From Mycoplasma sp. CAG:776 (lineage in GTDB: Bacteria > Bacillota_I > Bacilli_A > RF39 > UBA660), in the NCBI GenBank assembly GCA_000438195.1, contig FR903071.1, positions 48,874 to 112,873 on the forward strand: a stretch of DNA of 64,000 bases. The letters run 5' to 3'. Below are positions 34,753 through 43,970 of this stretch, piece by piece. The translations under genes were made by a program, and so were the position numbers. How positions within the stretch are numbered: the first letter of the stretch is position 1; every line of letters starts with the position of its first letter. The notes under the pieces were generated by a model, which was not told the DNA's origin, did not search any database, and saw nothing but the letters and a program-made list of their open reading frames with translations.

Positions 34753-35273
34753 ACATTCTTCTCCATTAAATACATTGCTATAGGATCCACTACATCTAAA
34801 AGTCCATTAATAAAGAAAAAGAAACCAATGATTATTGTTTGAACAGATGCTTCATAATATAAATTAATACCTGTTAATAAACCAGTAGTTAAGAAGGTAA
34901 ATAATATAAATAACCTTAAAATCCACAGTTTATTTTGACGATCATGATAAAAATCTGTTTTCTTTAACTTTACCAAACACATAAGCCCCATCCAAATTAG
35001 TAAGACTAGAACTAAATTTTTGGTTTCTAATTCGATTAAGAATAAACTAATTAGCGCTCCTAAAGAAATCAAACAAGTAAATAAGCTTTCAAAATCTTTT
35101 TCTTTTAATATTAAGATAAATTGAGACAATTTAAATAAAGCATAAAAGCCAAAGATTACTTTTAAAATAAATCCTAAATCATTTACTTTGAAACTTGGTA
35201 AAACGAGAATTACTCCCGCTAATAACATTAAAGATAACCCTGTAATTAAGTCTACTAATTCTTTTTTCTTCAT
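34749..35273 (-). CDS. Multi-pass membrane protein, DUF308/HdeD-like
   Basis: 174 residues, six predicted membrane segments starting ELVDLITGLSLMLLAGVILV. The short, evenly spaced helices with few charged residues resemble HdeD-type DUF308 proteins. The function is unknown. It is translationally coupled (4 nt) to the methyltransferase gene. Confidence 0.6.
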   Translation of the reverse strand: MKKKELVDLITGLSLMLLAGVILVLPSFKVNDLGFILKVIFGFYALFKLSQFILILKEKDFESLFTCLISLGALISLFLIELETKNLVLVLLIWMGLMCLVKLKKTDFYHDRQNKLWILRLFILFTFLTTGLLTGINLYYEASVQTIIIGFFFFINGLLDVVDPIAMYLMEKNV

Positions 35274-35317
35274 AATACACCTCGTTATTATTATAGCATA
35301 AAGATGTTAAGTTGAAA

Positions 35318-35345
35318 ATTAAAAGAGTTTCATATTTAAACTCTT
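35318..35345 (-). terminator. Terminator of the decayed gene
   Basis: AAGAGTTT / AAACTCTT (35323-35330, 35338-35345), 8-bp perfect, followed on the minus strand by TTTTAATTTT. Confidence 0.65.
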
Positions 35346-35936
35346 ATCTTCTTAATTTATCTTCTAACTCATAATTTGGATTTTTAATTAATTCGCCAAC
35401 TATTCCATTTTCTTTTTAAAATTCGGTAAAATGTACTATCAAAATATTGAGCCTTTTCATTTTCTTTCTCTAATTCATGAGGAATTTTTACTAAAATAGC
35501 TCCTTTGAAAAATTAGACGATTGTCCCTTTTTTAGGTGATTTATTGCTATAGGTAAATCATCAATAAATGTTAAAGTTAAATCTAGATTGGGAGCTTTTG
35601 TATTTTTTCCTCTACCATTCATAGCATGACCATTGTTTATTAATCCTTTATTAAAAATATCTGTAATTATTTCGCTTTCTAATACCGTAAAACCCGTTAA
35701 ATGAATGCCAACTTCATATTCGAAGTGAATATATTTTCCATTTTTTCAATATGTCCAGCAATTGCTCCTCTAGCTCTCTTCCTAAATCTTCAGACAGGCA
35801 TCCATAGGAATTCATATCTTTTAAAAATTTTTTGTACCATTTAATCCAAAACGTACTTTTTCAAGTGTGTACTTATTGTCTATATGAGCTTGATATCCCT
35901 CTGTCTTTTTAAACTTTCTTTAGATTCATTTAACAT
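35344..35936 (-). pseudogene. Decayed gene with several frameshifts
   Basis: Reading leftward from ATG 35936, protein-like text persists but shifts frame at least four times. First comes MLNESKESLKRQ, then TEGYQAHIDNKYTLEKVRFG, then SYGCLSEDLGRELEEQLLDI. The longest block begins HFEYEVGIHLTGFTVLES and runs on to DLTLTFIDDLPIAINHLKKG. The end is ILVKIPHELEKENEKAQYF and ELIKNPNYELEDKLRR before TAA 35346. The breaks lie near runs of T or A. A proper terminator remains. I do not recognise the ancestral family; the text has no membrane segment. Confidence 0.7.
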
Positions 35937-35945
35937 AAATTCTTT

Positions 35946-37466
35946 TTATTTGAAAGTTAAGCTATTTACTAAGTTATCTAATTTTGTAGAGCAAAGTCCT
36001 GAATCTTCATATATTTTATATTTTAAATGATAAAGACTATTATTCTCTATCATAGCATAATTATATTCTTTGTCAAAACTTGTTTCATAATATAAATATC
36101 CCCAGGTCGTGTTGTTAAAAGTAGTTGTTACTAAACCATAAGCTAATCGATCTTCCGGAACATATACTGTGCTTTTTAAATAGTCTGTTGGTGTATAATA
36201 ATTATTATTTGGACTTTTCTTTATGCTAAAAGAACAATCGTCTATTTCTGTTTCATAAGTATAATAAGCATAATCATCTTCTGTTATACTTTTATTAAAA
36301 CCACTAGGTACTTGGTAGTAAAGCCCACTTTCTGTACTTATGCTAGGATTGTTGTCATTTACTTCTGTATTATCTATGATATTTTCGATATTAAAATCAT
36401 TAATATTTAAAGTAAATGTATCGATCACTTCTTCGGTGTAGCCCATAGATGTATAAGAAAAATTGGTTACTTTTATGCCATTACTATCTTTTCCATCATA
36501 TTCCTCTAGCCACTTTTCTAAATCTCTATCACTATATCCTTTTGAAATTCCAACAATATATAGTATCTGAGTTATCCAACAACTATCAATTAATACTTGT
36601 GTTCTTGTTGTATCGCTATTTTTGTTTCCATGAAAATTATAGGTTATTACACCATTTTGATACTTAAATATCGTTGTATATCGAGAAGTTCCTTCGCTGT
36701 AGACGATTTTTATTTCATTGTTATTAGTTGTAATGGTCGATTGTTCTTTAAATGTATCAAGAAAATTTAAACCACTTCCATAGGTTTTATCATTTTTTAT
36801 CGCATCTACTAGTTCATTAAAACTAAGTATATTTTCTTCTTCTTTATTTATATTTATATCGATATCTAATCCATTTTCTAAAGTGTTAAATATTGCCTTC
36901 CAGCCTAGAAAATAAATAGCTATTACGATGCCTACAATAAAAATAATCATTAAAACAAAATATATTATTACTGCCCATAATGCTGTTCCACCCTTATCTG
37001 AACACATTCTATAAATTTCATCTTCATTCGAATTTGGATTTTTGTTTTTTATTTTGATGATTTCTTTTTTGGCATGATTTACATATATTTTTTTAAATAA
37101 TATAGCTAAGATAATCGTTCCAATTAATATTATTATCATGCCTATGATATTTAAAAATGTTAGTAATAAAGTAGTTATTATAAAAGAAAATATTCCTAGT
37201 AACCACATTTTACGATATAAAAAGTAAGCATAGTTAAAGAAAAATGTGCACCATGACCATTTTCCGCCAATTATTTTTTCAGCATTTTTTCCTATATAAG
37301 CATAAAGATAATCTGTTTCATTATATTTATTTTGACTAGAAAATGCTTGGTTAAAATTTGGTATCTCTTCTAAATTTTCTATATGCTCTTCTCTTAAAAT
37401 ATTTCCACAATACCTGCAAACTTTATCAAATTCATTAATACTTTTATTACACTTTGGACAATTCAT
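35946..37466 (-). CDS. Zinc-ribbon DUF2628 membrane protein with extracellular domain
   Basis: 506 residues. N-terminal zinc ribbon CPKCNKSINEF...CRYCG (about 3-20), then a DUF2628-like region (GGKWSWCTFFFNYAYFLYRKMW) with membrane segments to about 190, and a long extracellular part. Residues about 215-350 (NFLDTFKEQSTITT..., FKYQNGVITYNFHGNKN, ISKGYSDRDLEKWLEEYDG) are homologous to a domain of the next gene upstream (37481). The last 130 residues are a second domain. It may present or sense something at the surface. Function unknown. Confidence 0.7.
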   Translation of the reverse strand: MNCPKCNKSINEFDKVCRYCGNILREEHIENLEEIPNFNQAFSSQNKYNETDYLYAYIGKNAEKIIGGKWSWCTFFFNYAYFLYRKMWLLGIFSFIITTLLLTFLNIIGMIIILIGTIILAILFKKIYVNHAKKEIIKIKNKNPNSNEDEIYRMCSDKGGTALWAVIIYFVLMIIFIVGIVIAIYFLGWKAIFNTLENGLDIDININKEEENILSFNELVDAIKNDKTYGSGLNFLDTFKEQSTITTNNNEIKIVYSEGTSRYTTIFKYQNGVITYNFHGNKNSDTTRTQVLIDSCWITQILYIVGISKGYSDRDLEKWLEEYDGKDSNGIKVTNFSYTSMGYTEEVIDTFTLNINDFNIENIIDNTEVNDNNPSISTESGLYYQVPSGFNKSITEDDYAYYTYETEIDDCSFSIKKSPNNNYYTPTDYLKSTVYVPEDRLAYGLVTTTFNNTTWGYLYYETSFDKEYNYAMIENNSLYHLKYKIYEDSGLCSTKLDNLVNSLTFK

Positions 37467-37480
37467 TTTTCTCTACTCCT

Positions 37481-38641
37481 TTAAATCTTTTTTATATTAT
37501 TTTTCCTTTTTATCAAAATAAGAGCAAGACCCATACTAACAAACGCTCCTACTATTAGAATATTTGTTACGTCATATGTTTGTGGATTTTCTATATCATT
37601 TAGATCACCCGTGTTTCCATTTCCCGTTCCACCTTCATTGCATCCATCCCAATGATCCAAATCTGTTAAATTCCCATATTTATCCCAAAAATATCCTCCT
37701 GAAAAGGTGCATGATAAATTATATTCACTAAATTTTAAAGTCGTATCTTTAGTTAGCACTTGTTTTTCTAAATCAATCTCAAATACTTCTATTTTTTCAT
37801 TTGGTTTTAATGTTTCATTTGCTTTGAAATAGTAAACCGTATCCTGTGCCGATAACGGGTTTCTTACCGTAATGTTACTCGATGTGATTAATTCAAAATT
37901 ATTTTTGTTTTTTTCATTACTAATTCTAAAGTTATCTACATTTACTTCTACAGCGATATATTCTATGTTTGATTTCGGAGTATAGAAAAATCGGCATGTT
38001 TTTATATTATTACTATTTAATTCTGTACATTCTACACTCCAGTCTCCGGATTGCTTTAATTCATTATCAGTAGTCTCAGATTGGTTTCCACTACTTTCTG
38101 TTTCTTCTATTTTAAAATTGTTGATATCTATTTTAAAAGTATCTATCCCACTTCCACTTATATTGGCACTTCCATCTTCACTTTGATAGTTATAAGTAAA
38201 ATGGCTTATTTCTATTGTTTCAATTGCTTCTATATTTTCTTCATTTTTAAAATAGTTTGCTATTTCTTCATAACTGTATCCTTGTAATATCCCTATTGTA
38301 GCTATTAAATGTTCTATCCAAATACTTTCTATCAACGATTTAGCAAATGTATCTTCTCCATTTTTATCACCATCATATTGATAAGTAATCCACCCATTTT
38401 CATATTTAAAAACTGTTTTTATTTCTGTCCCATCCATGTTATAAGTAATCGTAAATGAATTATCTGTCTTTTCAATTGTTGCGTTATTTTTTATTTCTTC
38501 AAACATACTATGTTCTCCTTGCAATGGTGTGCTTTCAAACTTATCTACAATTTCGTTAAACGTTAATTCTTTGGCTTTTACTGGAAGTATAAAGCTCAAC
38601 ATACATCCCATAATAATAAATACTGTCATTATTTTTTTCAT
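37481..38641 (-). CDS. Cell-surface protein with NPQTYD sorting-type tail
   Basis: 386 residues. Signal peptide MKKIMTVFIIMGCMLSFILP, a domain (about 28-170: FKYENGWITYQYDGDKNGED, ILQGYSYEEIANYF) homologous to the extracellular domain of 35946, a second beta-rich region, then the tail IENPQTYDVTNILIVGAFV and KRKNNIKKI. NPQT followed by a membrane segment and a basic end is a sortase sorting signal, closest to the sortase B-type NPQT form. No sortase gene is in the window. It is transcribed with 35946 (14 nt apart). Confidence 0.75.
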   Translation of the reverse strand: MKKIMTVFIIMGCMLSFILPVKAKELTFNEIVDKFESTPLQGEHSMFEEIKNNATIEKTDNSFTITYNMDGTEIKTVFKYENGWITYQYDGDKNGEDTFAKSLIESIWIEHLIATIGILQGYSYEEIANYFKNEENIEAIETIEISHFTYNYQSEDGSANISGSGIDTFKIDINNFKIEETESSGNQSETTDNELKQSGDWSVECTELNSNNIKTCRFFYTPKSNIEYIAVEVNVDNFRISNEKNKNNFELITSSNITVRNPLSAQDTVYYFKANETLKPNEKIEVFEIDLEKQVLTKDTTLKFSEYNLSCTFSGGYFWDKYGNLTDLDHWDGCNEGGTGNGNTGDLNDIENPQTYDVTNILIVGAFVSMGLALILIKRKNNIKKI

Positions 38642-38724
38642 TTATAAACCTCTTTCTACTTTATACGACAATTTTAGCACACCCAAAAATGTAAGTCAAT
38701 AGTTTACAAACAAAAAATGTGAAT

Positions 38725-38736
38725 TGTAAGCTTACA
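38725..38736. promoter_or_regulatory. Palindrome between surface gene and XRE regulator
   Basis: TGTAAGCTTACA is a perfect 12-bp palindrome in the divergent intergenic space. Related GTTTACA and ACTTACATTT half-site-like words lie to its left. It is a probable operator of the HTH protein at 38782. Confidence 0.55.
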
Positions 38737-38781
38737 TATTTTTGTTAGCTGTTAGTCTACAATTATATTAAAGGTGATATT

Positions 38782-39027
38782 ATGAAAGATTTAAAATTTG
38801 ATACAGATATTTACGGAACGATCAGAAAAAATATTAGAAAATATCGTAGATTAAAAGGAATTACTTCGGCTCAACTTGCAGAAGCTGTGGATTTGTCTCA
38901 TGAATTTATTAGACAAATTGAAAGTGACAAAGTAGCCAATACTTTTTCTGTTGAAACTCTTTATCGTATTTCTGTGGCTCTTGATGTAAAATTGGATGAT
39001 TTAATTAAAAAAAATTCAGAAAATTAA
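38782..39027 (+). CDS. XRE-family regulator
   Basis: 81 residues, a single Cro/CI HTH: IRKNIRKYRRLKGITSAQLA, then HEFIRQIESDKVANTFSVET and a closing LDVKLDDLIKK. GGTGATATT precedes the ATG. It is divergent from the surface gene at 37481, across a palindrome, and likely regulates it and itself. Confidence 0.88.
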   Translation: MKDLKFDTDIYGTIRKNIRKYRRLKGITSAQLAEAVDLSHEFIRQIESDKVANTFSVETLYRISVALDVKLDDLIKKNSEN

Positions 39028-39041
39028 TCTGAATTTTTTTA
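39007..39041. terminator. Bidirectional terminator between XRE gene and ABC transporter
   Basis: AATTCAGA / TCTGAATT (39013-39020, 39028-39035), with A before and T after. It serves both converging genes. Confidence 0.8.
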
Positions 39042-40844
39042 TGAAACTTTTTCAAACTGTGAATTATATATTTTAGCATAAAAACCATTTTTGGCTAATA
39101 ATTCTTCATGTCGTCCTACTTCAACAATATCCCCTTCATTCATTACTAATATTAAGTCGGCATTTTTAATTGTAGACAAACGATGAGCAATGATAAATGA
39201 AGTTCTTCCTTCCATTACTTTATCCATTGCTTGCCCGATTAATTCTTCAGTACGAGTATCAACATTACTGGTTGCTTCATCTAAAATTAGTACTTTAGGG
39301 TTCGCAAGAATGGCTCTTGCTATTGTTAGTAATTGTTTTTGACCTCCACTTATATTACTAGTCTCTTCATTTATAATAGAATTGTATCCATCTGGTAAAG
39401 TTCTAATAAAGAAATCGGCACTAGCAGTCTTAGCGGCGTCTATCACTTCTTTATCAGAAGCATTTAAATTTCCATAACGTAAATTATCTAAAATTGTTCC
39501 ATTAAATAGCCATGTATCTTGAAGGACCATTGCAAATACGGTTTCATATTCTTTTCTTTTATAATTTTTAATATTTACACCATCTAAAAGAATTTCACCA
39601 CCATTTAATTCATAGAAGCGCATTAATAATTTTACCATAGTTGTTTTTCCGGCTCCCGTTGGACCGACAATGGCTATTTTTTCACCACTTTTTACTTGGG
39701 CATTAAAATCTTTAATAATCATCTTATCTTTATTATAGCCAAATTTTACGTGTTTAAATTCAATATTACCAGTAACTTTTTCACACGAGATTGTTCCTTC
39801 ATCTACATATTCTTCTTGTTCTAGAAAATTAAATACTCTTTCACTAGCGGCGATCATACTTTGAATTAAACTAGATATTTGAGCTAGTTGGGCAATAGGA
39901 TTTGTAAAATTACGAGAATATTGGATAAAACTTTGAATGTTACCAATTGTAATCTTACCATTAATCGCAAATATTGCTCCTAATATAGCTATAATAGTAT
40001 AATTTAGATTTGCAACAAAATTCATAATAGGATGCATTAATCCAGATAAAAATTGGGCTTTAAAACCAGCAACACACAATTTCTCATTATCGCGATTAAA
40101 ATCTTTTAGCGATTTTTCTTCAGCATTAAAGGCTTTAATTACGGTATGACCACTAATGATTTCTTCTACTTCACCGTCAACACTTCCTAAATAGTTTTGC
40201 TGATTCATAAAGTGTTTTTGGCTTTTACTTACAATTAACATAACAATTATACTTGCTACTGGTAAAATTAGAGCTGTAATGATTGCTAGTGTAAAGTTAA
40301 TGGTACACATCATAATAAATATTCCCACAAGTGTTACTATAGATGACACTAATTGAGTTGCTGATTGATTTAAATTTAATTGTAAAGTATCAATATCATT
40401 CGTGATAACAGATAAAATATCACCTGTATTTTGTTTATCATAATAACTCATTGGCAACTTATTTAATTTATGAGATATTCTTTTTCTTAATTTATAACTT
40501 GCTCTTTGAGATACATGAGTCATGATTAGATTTTGAATATAATTAAATAAAGCACTTACAATATAAAGTATTGCTAGACATATTAGTATAGATTTTATTG
40601 CATTAAAATTAATGCCCCCTGTACCATTTATTTTGGCAATAATACCATTATATATCTCTGTTGTAGCATTTCCTAATATCTTAGGTGATATAATAGCAAA
40701 TACGGTACTTCCTATAGCAAATAGGAAAGCTATAATAATTAATATTTTATATTCTGATATAATTTTTAAAAACTTTTTTAATGTTCCCTTAAAGTCCTTT
40801 GCTTTATCAACAGCTCCAGGACCTCCACCCATTCTTCTTGCCAT
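39039..40844 (-). CDS. ABC exporter half-transporter (second subunit)
   Basis: 601 residues, exporter type: six membrane segments to about 335, then the nucleotide-binding domain with Walker A GPTGAGKTTMVKLL (about 393-406), signature SGGQKQLLTIARA and Walker B VLILDEATSNVD with an intact Glu. The N-terminus MARRMGGGPGAVDKAKDFK is the Gly-rich form common in the second subunit of heterodimeric BmrCD-like exporters. Its start is shared by 1 nt with the stop of the first subunit. Confidence 0.93.
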   Translation of the reverse strand: MARRMGGGPGAVDKAKDFKGTLKKFLKIISEYKILIIIAFLFAIGSTVFAIISPKILGNATTEIYNGIIAKINGTGGINFNAIKSILICLAILYIVSALFNYIQNLIMTHVSQRASYKLRKRISHKLNKLPMSYYDKQNTGDILSVITNDIDTLQLNLNQSATQLVSSIVTLVGIFIMMCTINFTLAIITALILPVASIIVMLIVSKSQKHFMNQQNYLGSVDGEVEEIISGHTVIKAFNAEEKSLKDFNRDNEKLCVAGFKAQFLSGLMHPIMNFVANLNYTIIAILGAIFAINGKITIGNIQSFIQYSRNFTNPIAQLAQISSLIQSMIAASERVFNFLEQEEYVDEGTISCEKVTGNIEFKHVKFGYNKDKMIIKDFNAQVKSGEKIAIVGPTGAGKTTMVKLLMRFYELNGGEILLDGVNIKNYKRKEYETVFAMVLQDTWLFNGTILDNLRYGNLNASDKEVIDAAKTASADFFIRTLPDGYNSIINEETSNISGGQKQLLTIARAILANPKVLILDEATSNVDTRTEELIGQAMDKVMEGRTSFIIAHRLSTIKNADLILVMNEGDIVEVGRHEELLAKNGFYAKIYNSQFEKVS

Positions 40845-43048
40845 TAGAGTTCCTCCTCCTTTAATTGCGATAAAGCAATTTCTTTATAGATTTTGCATGT
40901 TTTTAAAAGCTCTTTATGACTTCCACTTCCCACTATTTCTCCTTCATTTAAAACAATAATGTTATCCGCATTCATAATGGTACTTATTCTTTGGGCTACT
41001 ATTAATATAGTAGCATCTTTGGCATGTTTAAATAAAGCTTTTCTTAAGGCTGCATCTGTTTTAAAGTCTAAAGCACTAAAAGAATCATCAAAAATATAAA
41101 TTTCTGGATTCTTGGCTATGGCTCTAGCAATGGATAAACGCTGTTTTTGCCCACCACTCACATTTGTTCCACCTTGGGAAATTTCACTTTCAAACTTATC
41201 TTTTTTAGCATCTATGAATTCTAGAGATTGGCTAACTTTTGCTACCTTTATCATATCTTCTTCTGTTAAATTATCATTACCAAACATTAAATTAGATTTT
41301 ATCGTTCCACTAAATAACATTCCTTTTTGGGGAACATAGCCAATTCGATTTCTTAGTTCCATCACAGAAGCATCTTTTATATTTATTCCATCAACATATA
41401 TTTCACCGTTAGTGGCATCAAAAAATCTTGGAATTAGATTAATTAAAGTAGATTTACCTGAGCCCGTTGAACCAATAAACGCCGTTGTTGTTCCAGGTGT
41501 AGCTTTAAAACTTATATTTTTTAGCATTGCTTCATCAGCATCGGGGTATTTAAAGCTTACATCTTTAAATTCAATTGTTCCCTTAGCTTCTTCTTTAAAT
41601 GCTACTGGATTTTCTGGCTCTACTATTGAAACCTCTTTTTTTAATATTTCTCTAATTCTTTTTAATGAAACTAAAGCTCGTGGCATCATAACTGATACTA
41701 GAGATATCATTAAGAAAGACATAATAATTTGCATTGTATAACTAATAAATGCTAAAAGTGTTCCTACTTGTAACGAACCAATATCAATTTGCTTCGCTCC
41801 ATACCAAACAATTAGAATACTGATAATATTCATGACTAGCATCATACTCGGCATCATAATCCCCATTAAACGATTAACAAATAAATTAGTTTTAGTTAAT
41901 TTAATATTTGCTTTATCAAATCGTTCTTCTTCGTGCTTTTCTGTTCCAAACGTCCTTATTACTGGCATACCGGTAATAATCTCTCTAGATACTAGATTCA
42001 TTTTATCAATTAGTTTTTGCATACTCTTGAATTTTGGCATAGCAAAACCAAATAAAATGCCAATTAAAACAAAAATAACAATTAATGCAATACCAATAAT
42101 CCAATTTAAAGGATTATCACTTACTTTAATGAAGGCTCCTATTCCCATGATGGGAGCAAAAACAACTATTCGAAGCAACATAATAAAAAACATTTTTATC
42201 TGCTCAATGTCATTTGTTGATCTAGTAATTAAACTAGACGCTCCAAATTCTTTAAATTCTTTAGAAGAAAAACTCATAATCTTTCTTACTACTTTCTCTC
42301 TTAAAACATATCCAATTTTAGCTGCCAATTTGGCTACTAAAAATCCTACAATAATTGCTATAACCATACCAGCTCCGGCAATCCCTAGCATAATTAATCC
42401 TTTATTCATAATATAACTTATTTGATATTTATCCATATCCATACCAATTTCATTATAAATTGCTTTGACACTTGATATAGCATATTGATCTAACATCATA
42501 GAATCCATACTTTTTAAAGATTGCTCTATAGAATTAATTACTGTATTAAAAGTTTCATCATCTAACTGTAATACTACATCTAATAGTGTACTTCCTTCTG
42601 GTATTGTCAAATTTAGATTTTGAGCAATATCTTCATTATTACTATAAAGCATTGTTGTAATTAATAGTGGGATTTTGATACGCTCTTCTACAATAGATTT
42701 TTCTTCTTCTGTTAAATCTTTTAATAAATAAAGATTTTCTTCTTTTAACAACGGATATTTTTCACTTAACGCTTCTAAATCTTGACTGTTTAGATTTTCT
42801 GGTATAAAAAGATCATAACTTACCATTATTGGAAGATCTTCTTTACTAATTTTAGCAATTCCATTATATATTTCACTAGTTAATACTTCTGGAAGACCAC
42901 TATCAATTCCTCCTTGCTGAATTCCATTATTAATAATATCTGATGTATAGCTTGGTAATTCAAGATCACATAATGCTTGAACTGCTAATAAGACTATTAC
43001 AGCTATTATCGGAATTATAAATTTTAAAAAAATATTTTGTTTTTTCAA
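40844..43048 (-). CDS. ABC exporter half-transporter (first subunit) with large loop
   Basis: 734 residues. Membrane segment 1 (about 12-28) is followed by an unusual extracytoplasmic insertion of about 180 residues (about 32-215, PSYTSDIINNG...YQISYIMNKG). The rest of the exporter core and NBD follow: GSTGSGKSTLINLIPRFF, SGGQKQRLSIARAIA and IYIFDDSFSALDFKT. The Walker B Glu is Asp-Asp-Ser, so this NBD is probably catalytically degenerate as in heterodimeric multidrug exporters. The extra loop could bind substrate. Substrate unknown. Confidence 0.92.
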   Translation of the reverse strand: MKKQNIFLKFIIPIIAVIVLLAVQALCDLELPSYTSDIINNGIQQGGIDSGLPEVLTSEIYNGIAKISKEDLPIMVSYDLFIPENLNSQDLEALSEKYPLLKEENLYLLKDLTEEEKSIVEERIKIPLLITTMLYSNNEDIAQNLNLTIPEGSTLLDVVLQLDDETFNTVINSIEQSLKSMDSMMLDQYAISSVKAIYNEIGMDMDKYQISYIMNKGLIMLGIAGAGMVIAIIVGFLVAKLAAKIGYVLREKVVRKIMSFSSKEFKEFGASSLITRSTNDIEQIKMFFIMLLRIVVFAPIMGIGAFIKVSDNPLNWIIGIALIVIFVLIGILFGFAMPKFKSMQKLIDKMNLVSREIITGMPVIRTFGTEKHEEERFDKANIKLTKTNLFVNRLMGIMMPSMMLVMNIISILIVWYGAKQIDIGSLQVGTLLAFISYTMQIIMSFLMISLVSVMMPRALVSLKRIREILKKEVSIVEPENPVAFKEEAKGTIEFKDVSFKYPDADEAMLKNISFKATPGTTTAFIGSTGSGKSTLINLIPRFFDATNGEIYVDGINIKDASVMELRNRIGYVPQKGMLFSGTIKSNLMFGNDNLTEEDMIKVAKVSQSLEFIDAKKDKFESEISQGGTNVSGGQKQRLSIARAIAKNPEIYIFDDSFSALDFKTDAALRKALFKHAKDATILIVAQRISTIMNADNIIVLNEGEIVGSGSHKELLKTCKIYKEIALSQLKEEEL

Positions 43049-43178
43049 AAAAATCCCTCCAATATATTTTATTTGTCGTGTGTTTAATTATATCATTAAT
43101 TATATTAATTGTTAACCAAAAATTAGATTTCATTTTGGATTTATTTTTTATTTATGATAAAATTAAAATGGTGATAAT

Positions 43179-43499
43179 ATGAAAAGTTATATTGATCAAT
43201 ATATTCAAGAATTAGAAAAAATGATTGATAGTAAAAAAATTAATAAATCTTTAGTGGATGAACTTTTAATTAAAATAAACTTTTTTAATAAGGAAAGAAT
43301 TATTCATTTATTCATTACGCTTTTTTATGCTTTATTTACCATTTTATTTATATGTCATATTAAAGAATCCATCATGTATTTAATTTTCGCTTTATTTATG
43401 ATTTGTTTTTTAATTCCATATATTATTCATTATTTTAGATTAGAAGCTAGAGTTCAATATCTTTATAAAATTTATGATAAAATAAAAAATTCAGATTAA
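43179..43499 (+). CDS. Small two-helix membrane protein
   Basis: 106 residues. Helical basic N-terminus (MKSYIDQYIQELEKMIDSKK), two membrane segments (about 42-59 and 64-83), then a charged helix. GGTGATAAT precedes ATG. It is a lone rightward gene with its own terminator. I do not recognise the family; the shape resembles small proteins that associate with membrane transporters. Confidence 0.6.
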   Translation: MKSYIDQYIQELEKMIDSKKINKSLVDELLIKINFFNKERIIHLFITLFYALFTILFICHIKESIMYLIFALFMICFLIPYIIHYFRLEARVQYLYKIYDKIKNSD

Positions 43500-43516
43500 G
43501 CTCTGAATTTTTTTAA
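43484..43516. terminator. Bidirectional terminator between the 106-residue gene and hup
   Basis: AATTCAGA / TCTGAATT (43488-43495, 43502-43509), followed by a T run. The same stem sequence is used at 39007. Confidence 0.8.
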
Positions 43517-43524
43517 TTTTTAAA

Positions 43525-43797
43525 TTAGTTTAAAGCATCTTTTAATTTGCTTCCAGCTTTGAATGAAGCTACAGTCTTAGCAGGAATTTTGATTGCTTCT
43601 TTAGTTAAAGGATTAATTCCTTCACGTGCTGCACGTTTTTTAGCACTAAATGTTCCAAATCCAACTAAAGTTACTTTTCCTTCTTTCTTTAGTCCTGTTT
43701 GGATTCCTTCTAATAAAGCGTCTAATACGCGTCCTACTTCAGCTTTTGATACTTCAGCTTTAGCAGCAGCAAATTCTACTAATTCAGTTCTTGACAT
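43525..43797 (-). CDS. hup: DNA-binding protein HU
   Basis: 90 residues, full HU: MSRTELVEFAAAKAEVSKAE, GFGTFSAKKRAAREGINPLT (the beta arm) and the end KIPAKTVASFKAGSKLKDAL. It bends and compacts DNA as a dimer. GGGAGGTAATTATT precedes ATG. Its G+C content is a little higher than the surroundings, as usual for a highly expressed gene. Confidence 0.97.
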   Translation of the reverse strand: MSRTELVEFAAAKAEVSKAEVGRVLDALLEGIQTGLKKEGKVTLVGFGTFSAKKRAAREGINPLTKEAIKIPAKTVASFKAGSKLKDALN

Positions 43798-43862
43798 TAA
43801 TAATTACCTCCCAACTCAAAAACTAATTTTATAAGGTCTTTACCTTACATAATAACATTATC

Positions 43863-43893
43863 AAAAAAAGCCCTTAAAATCAAGGCTTTTTTT
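43863..43893. terminator. Terminator in the intergenic region upstream of hup
   Basis: AAGCCCTT / AAGGCTT with T runs on both sides. On the minus strand it terminates the proline-rich gene at 43971. Confidence 0.65.
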
Positions 43894-43970
43894 ATTTTTT
43901 TTATTAGATTTTCTCTATAAAAAACGCATTTTACTTAAGTTTTACAAAACAAAAACCTAATTTTAGGCTC

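Noticed and set aside
35344..35936. Several small separate genes
   Set aside because: The text joins into one protein across frameshifts and has one start and one terminator, so a single pseudogene is simpler.
41832..42416. Rightward ORF of 194 codons inside the ABC transporter gene
   Set aside because: A reverse-frame shadow of a clear half-exporter gene; no ribosome site and no recognisable protein.
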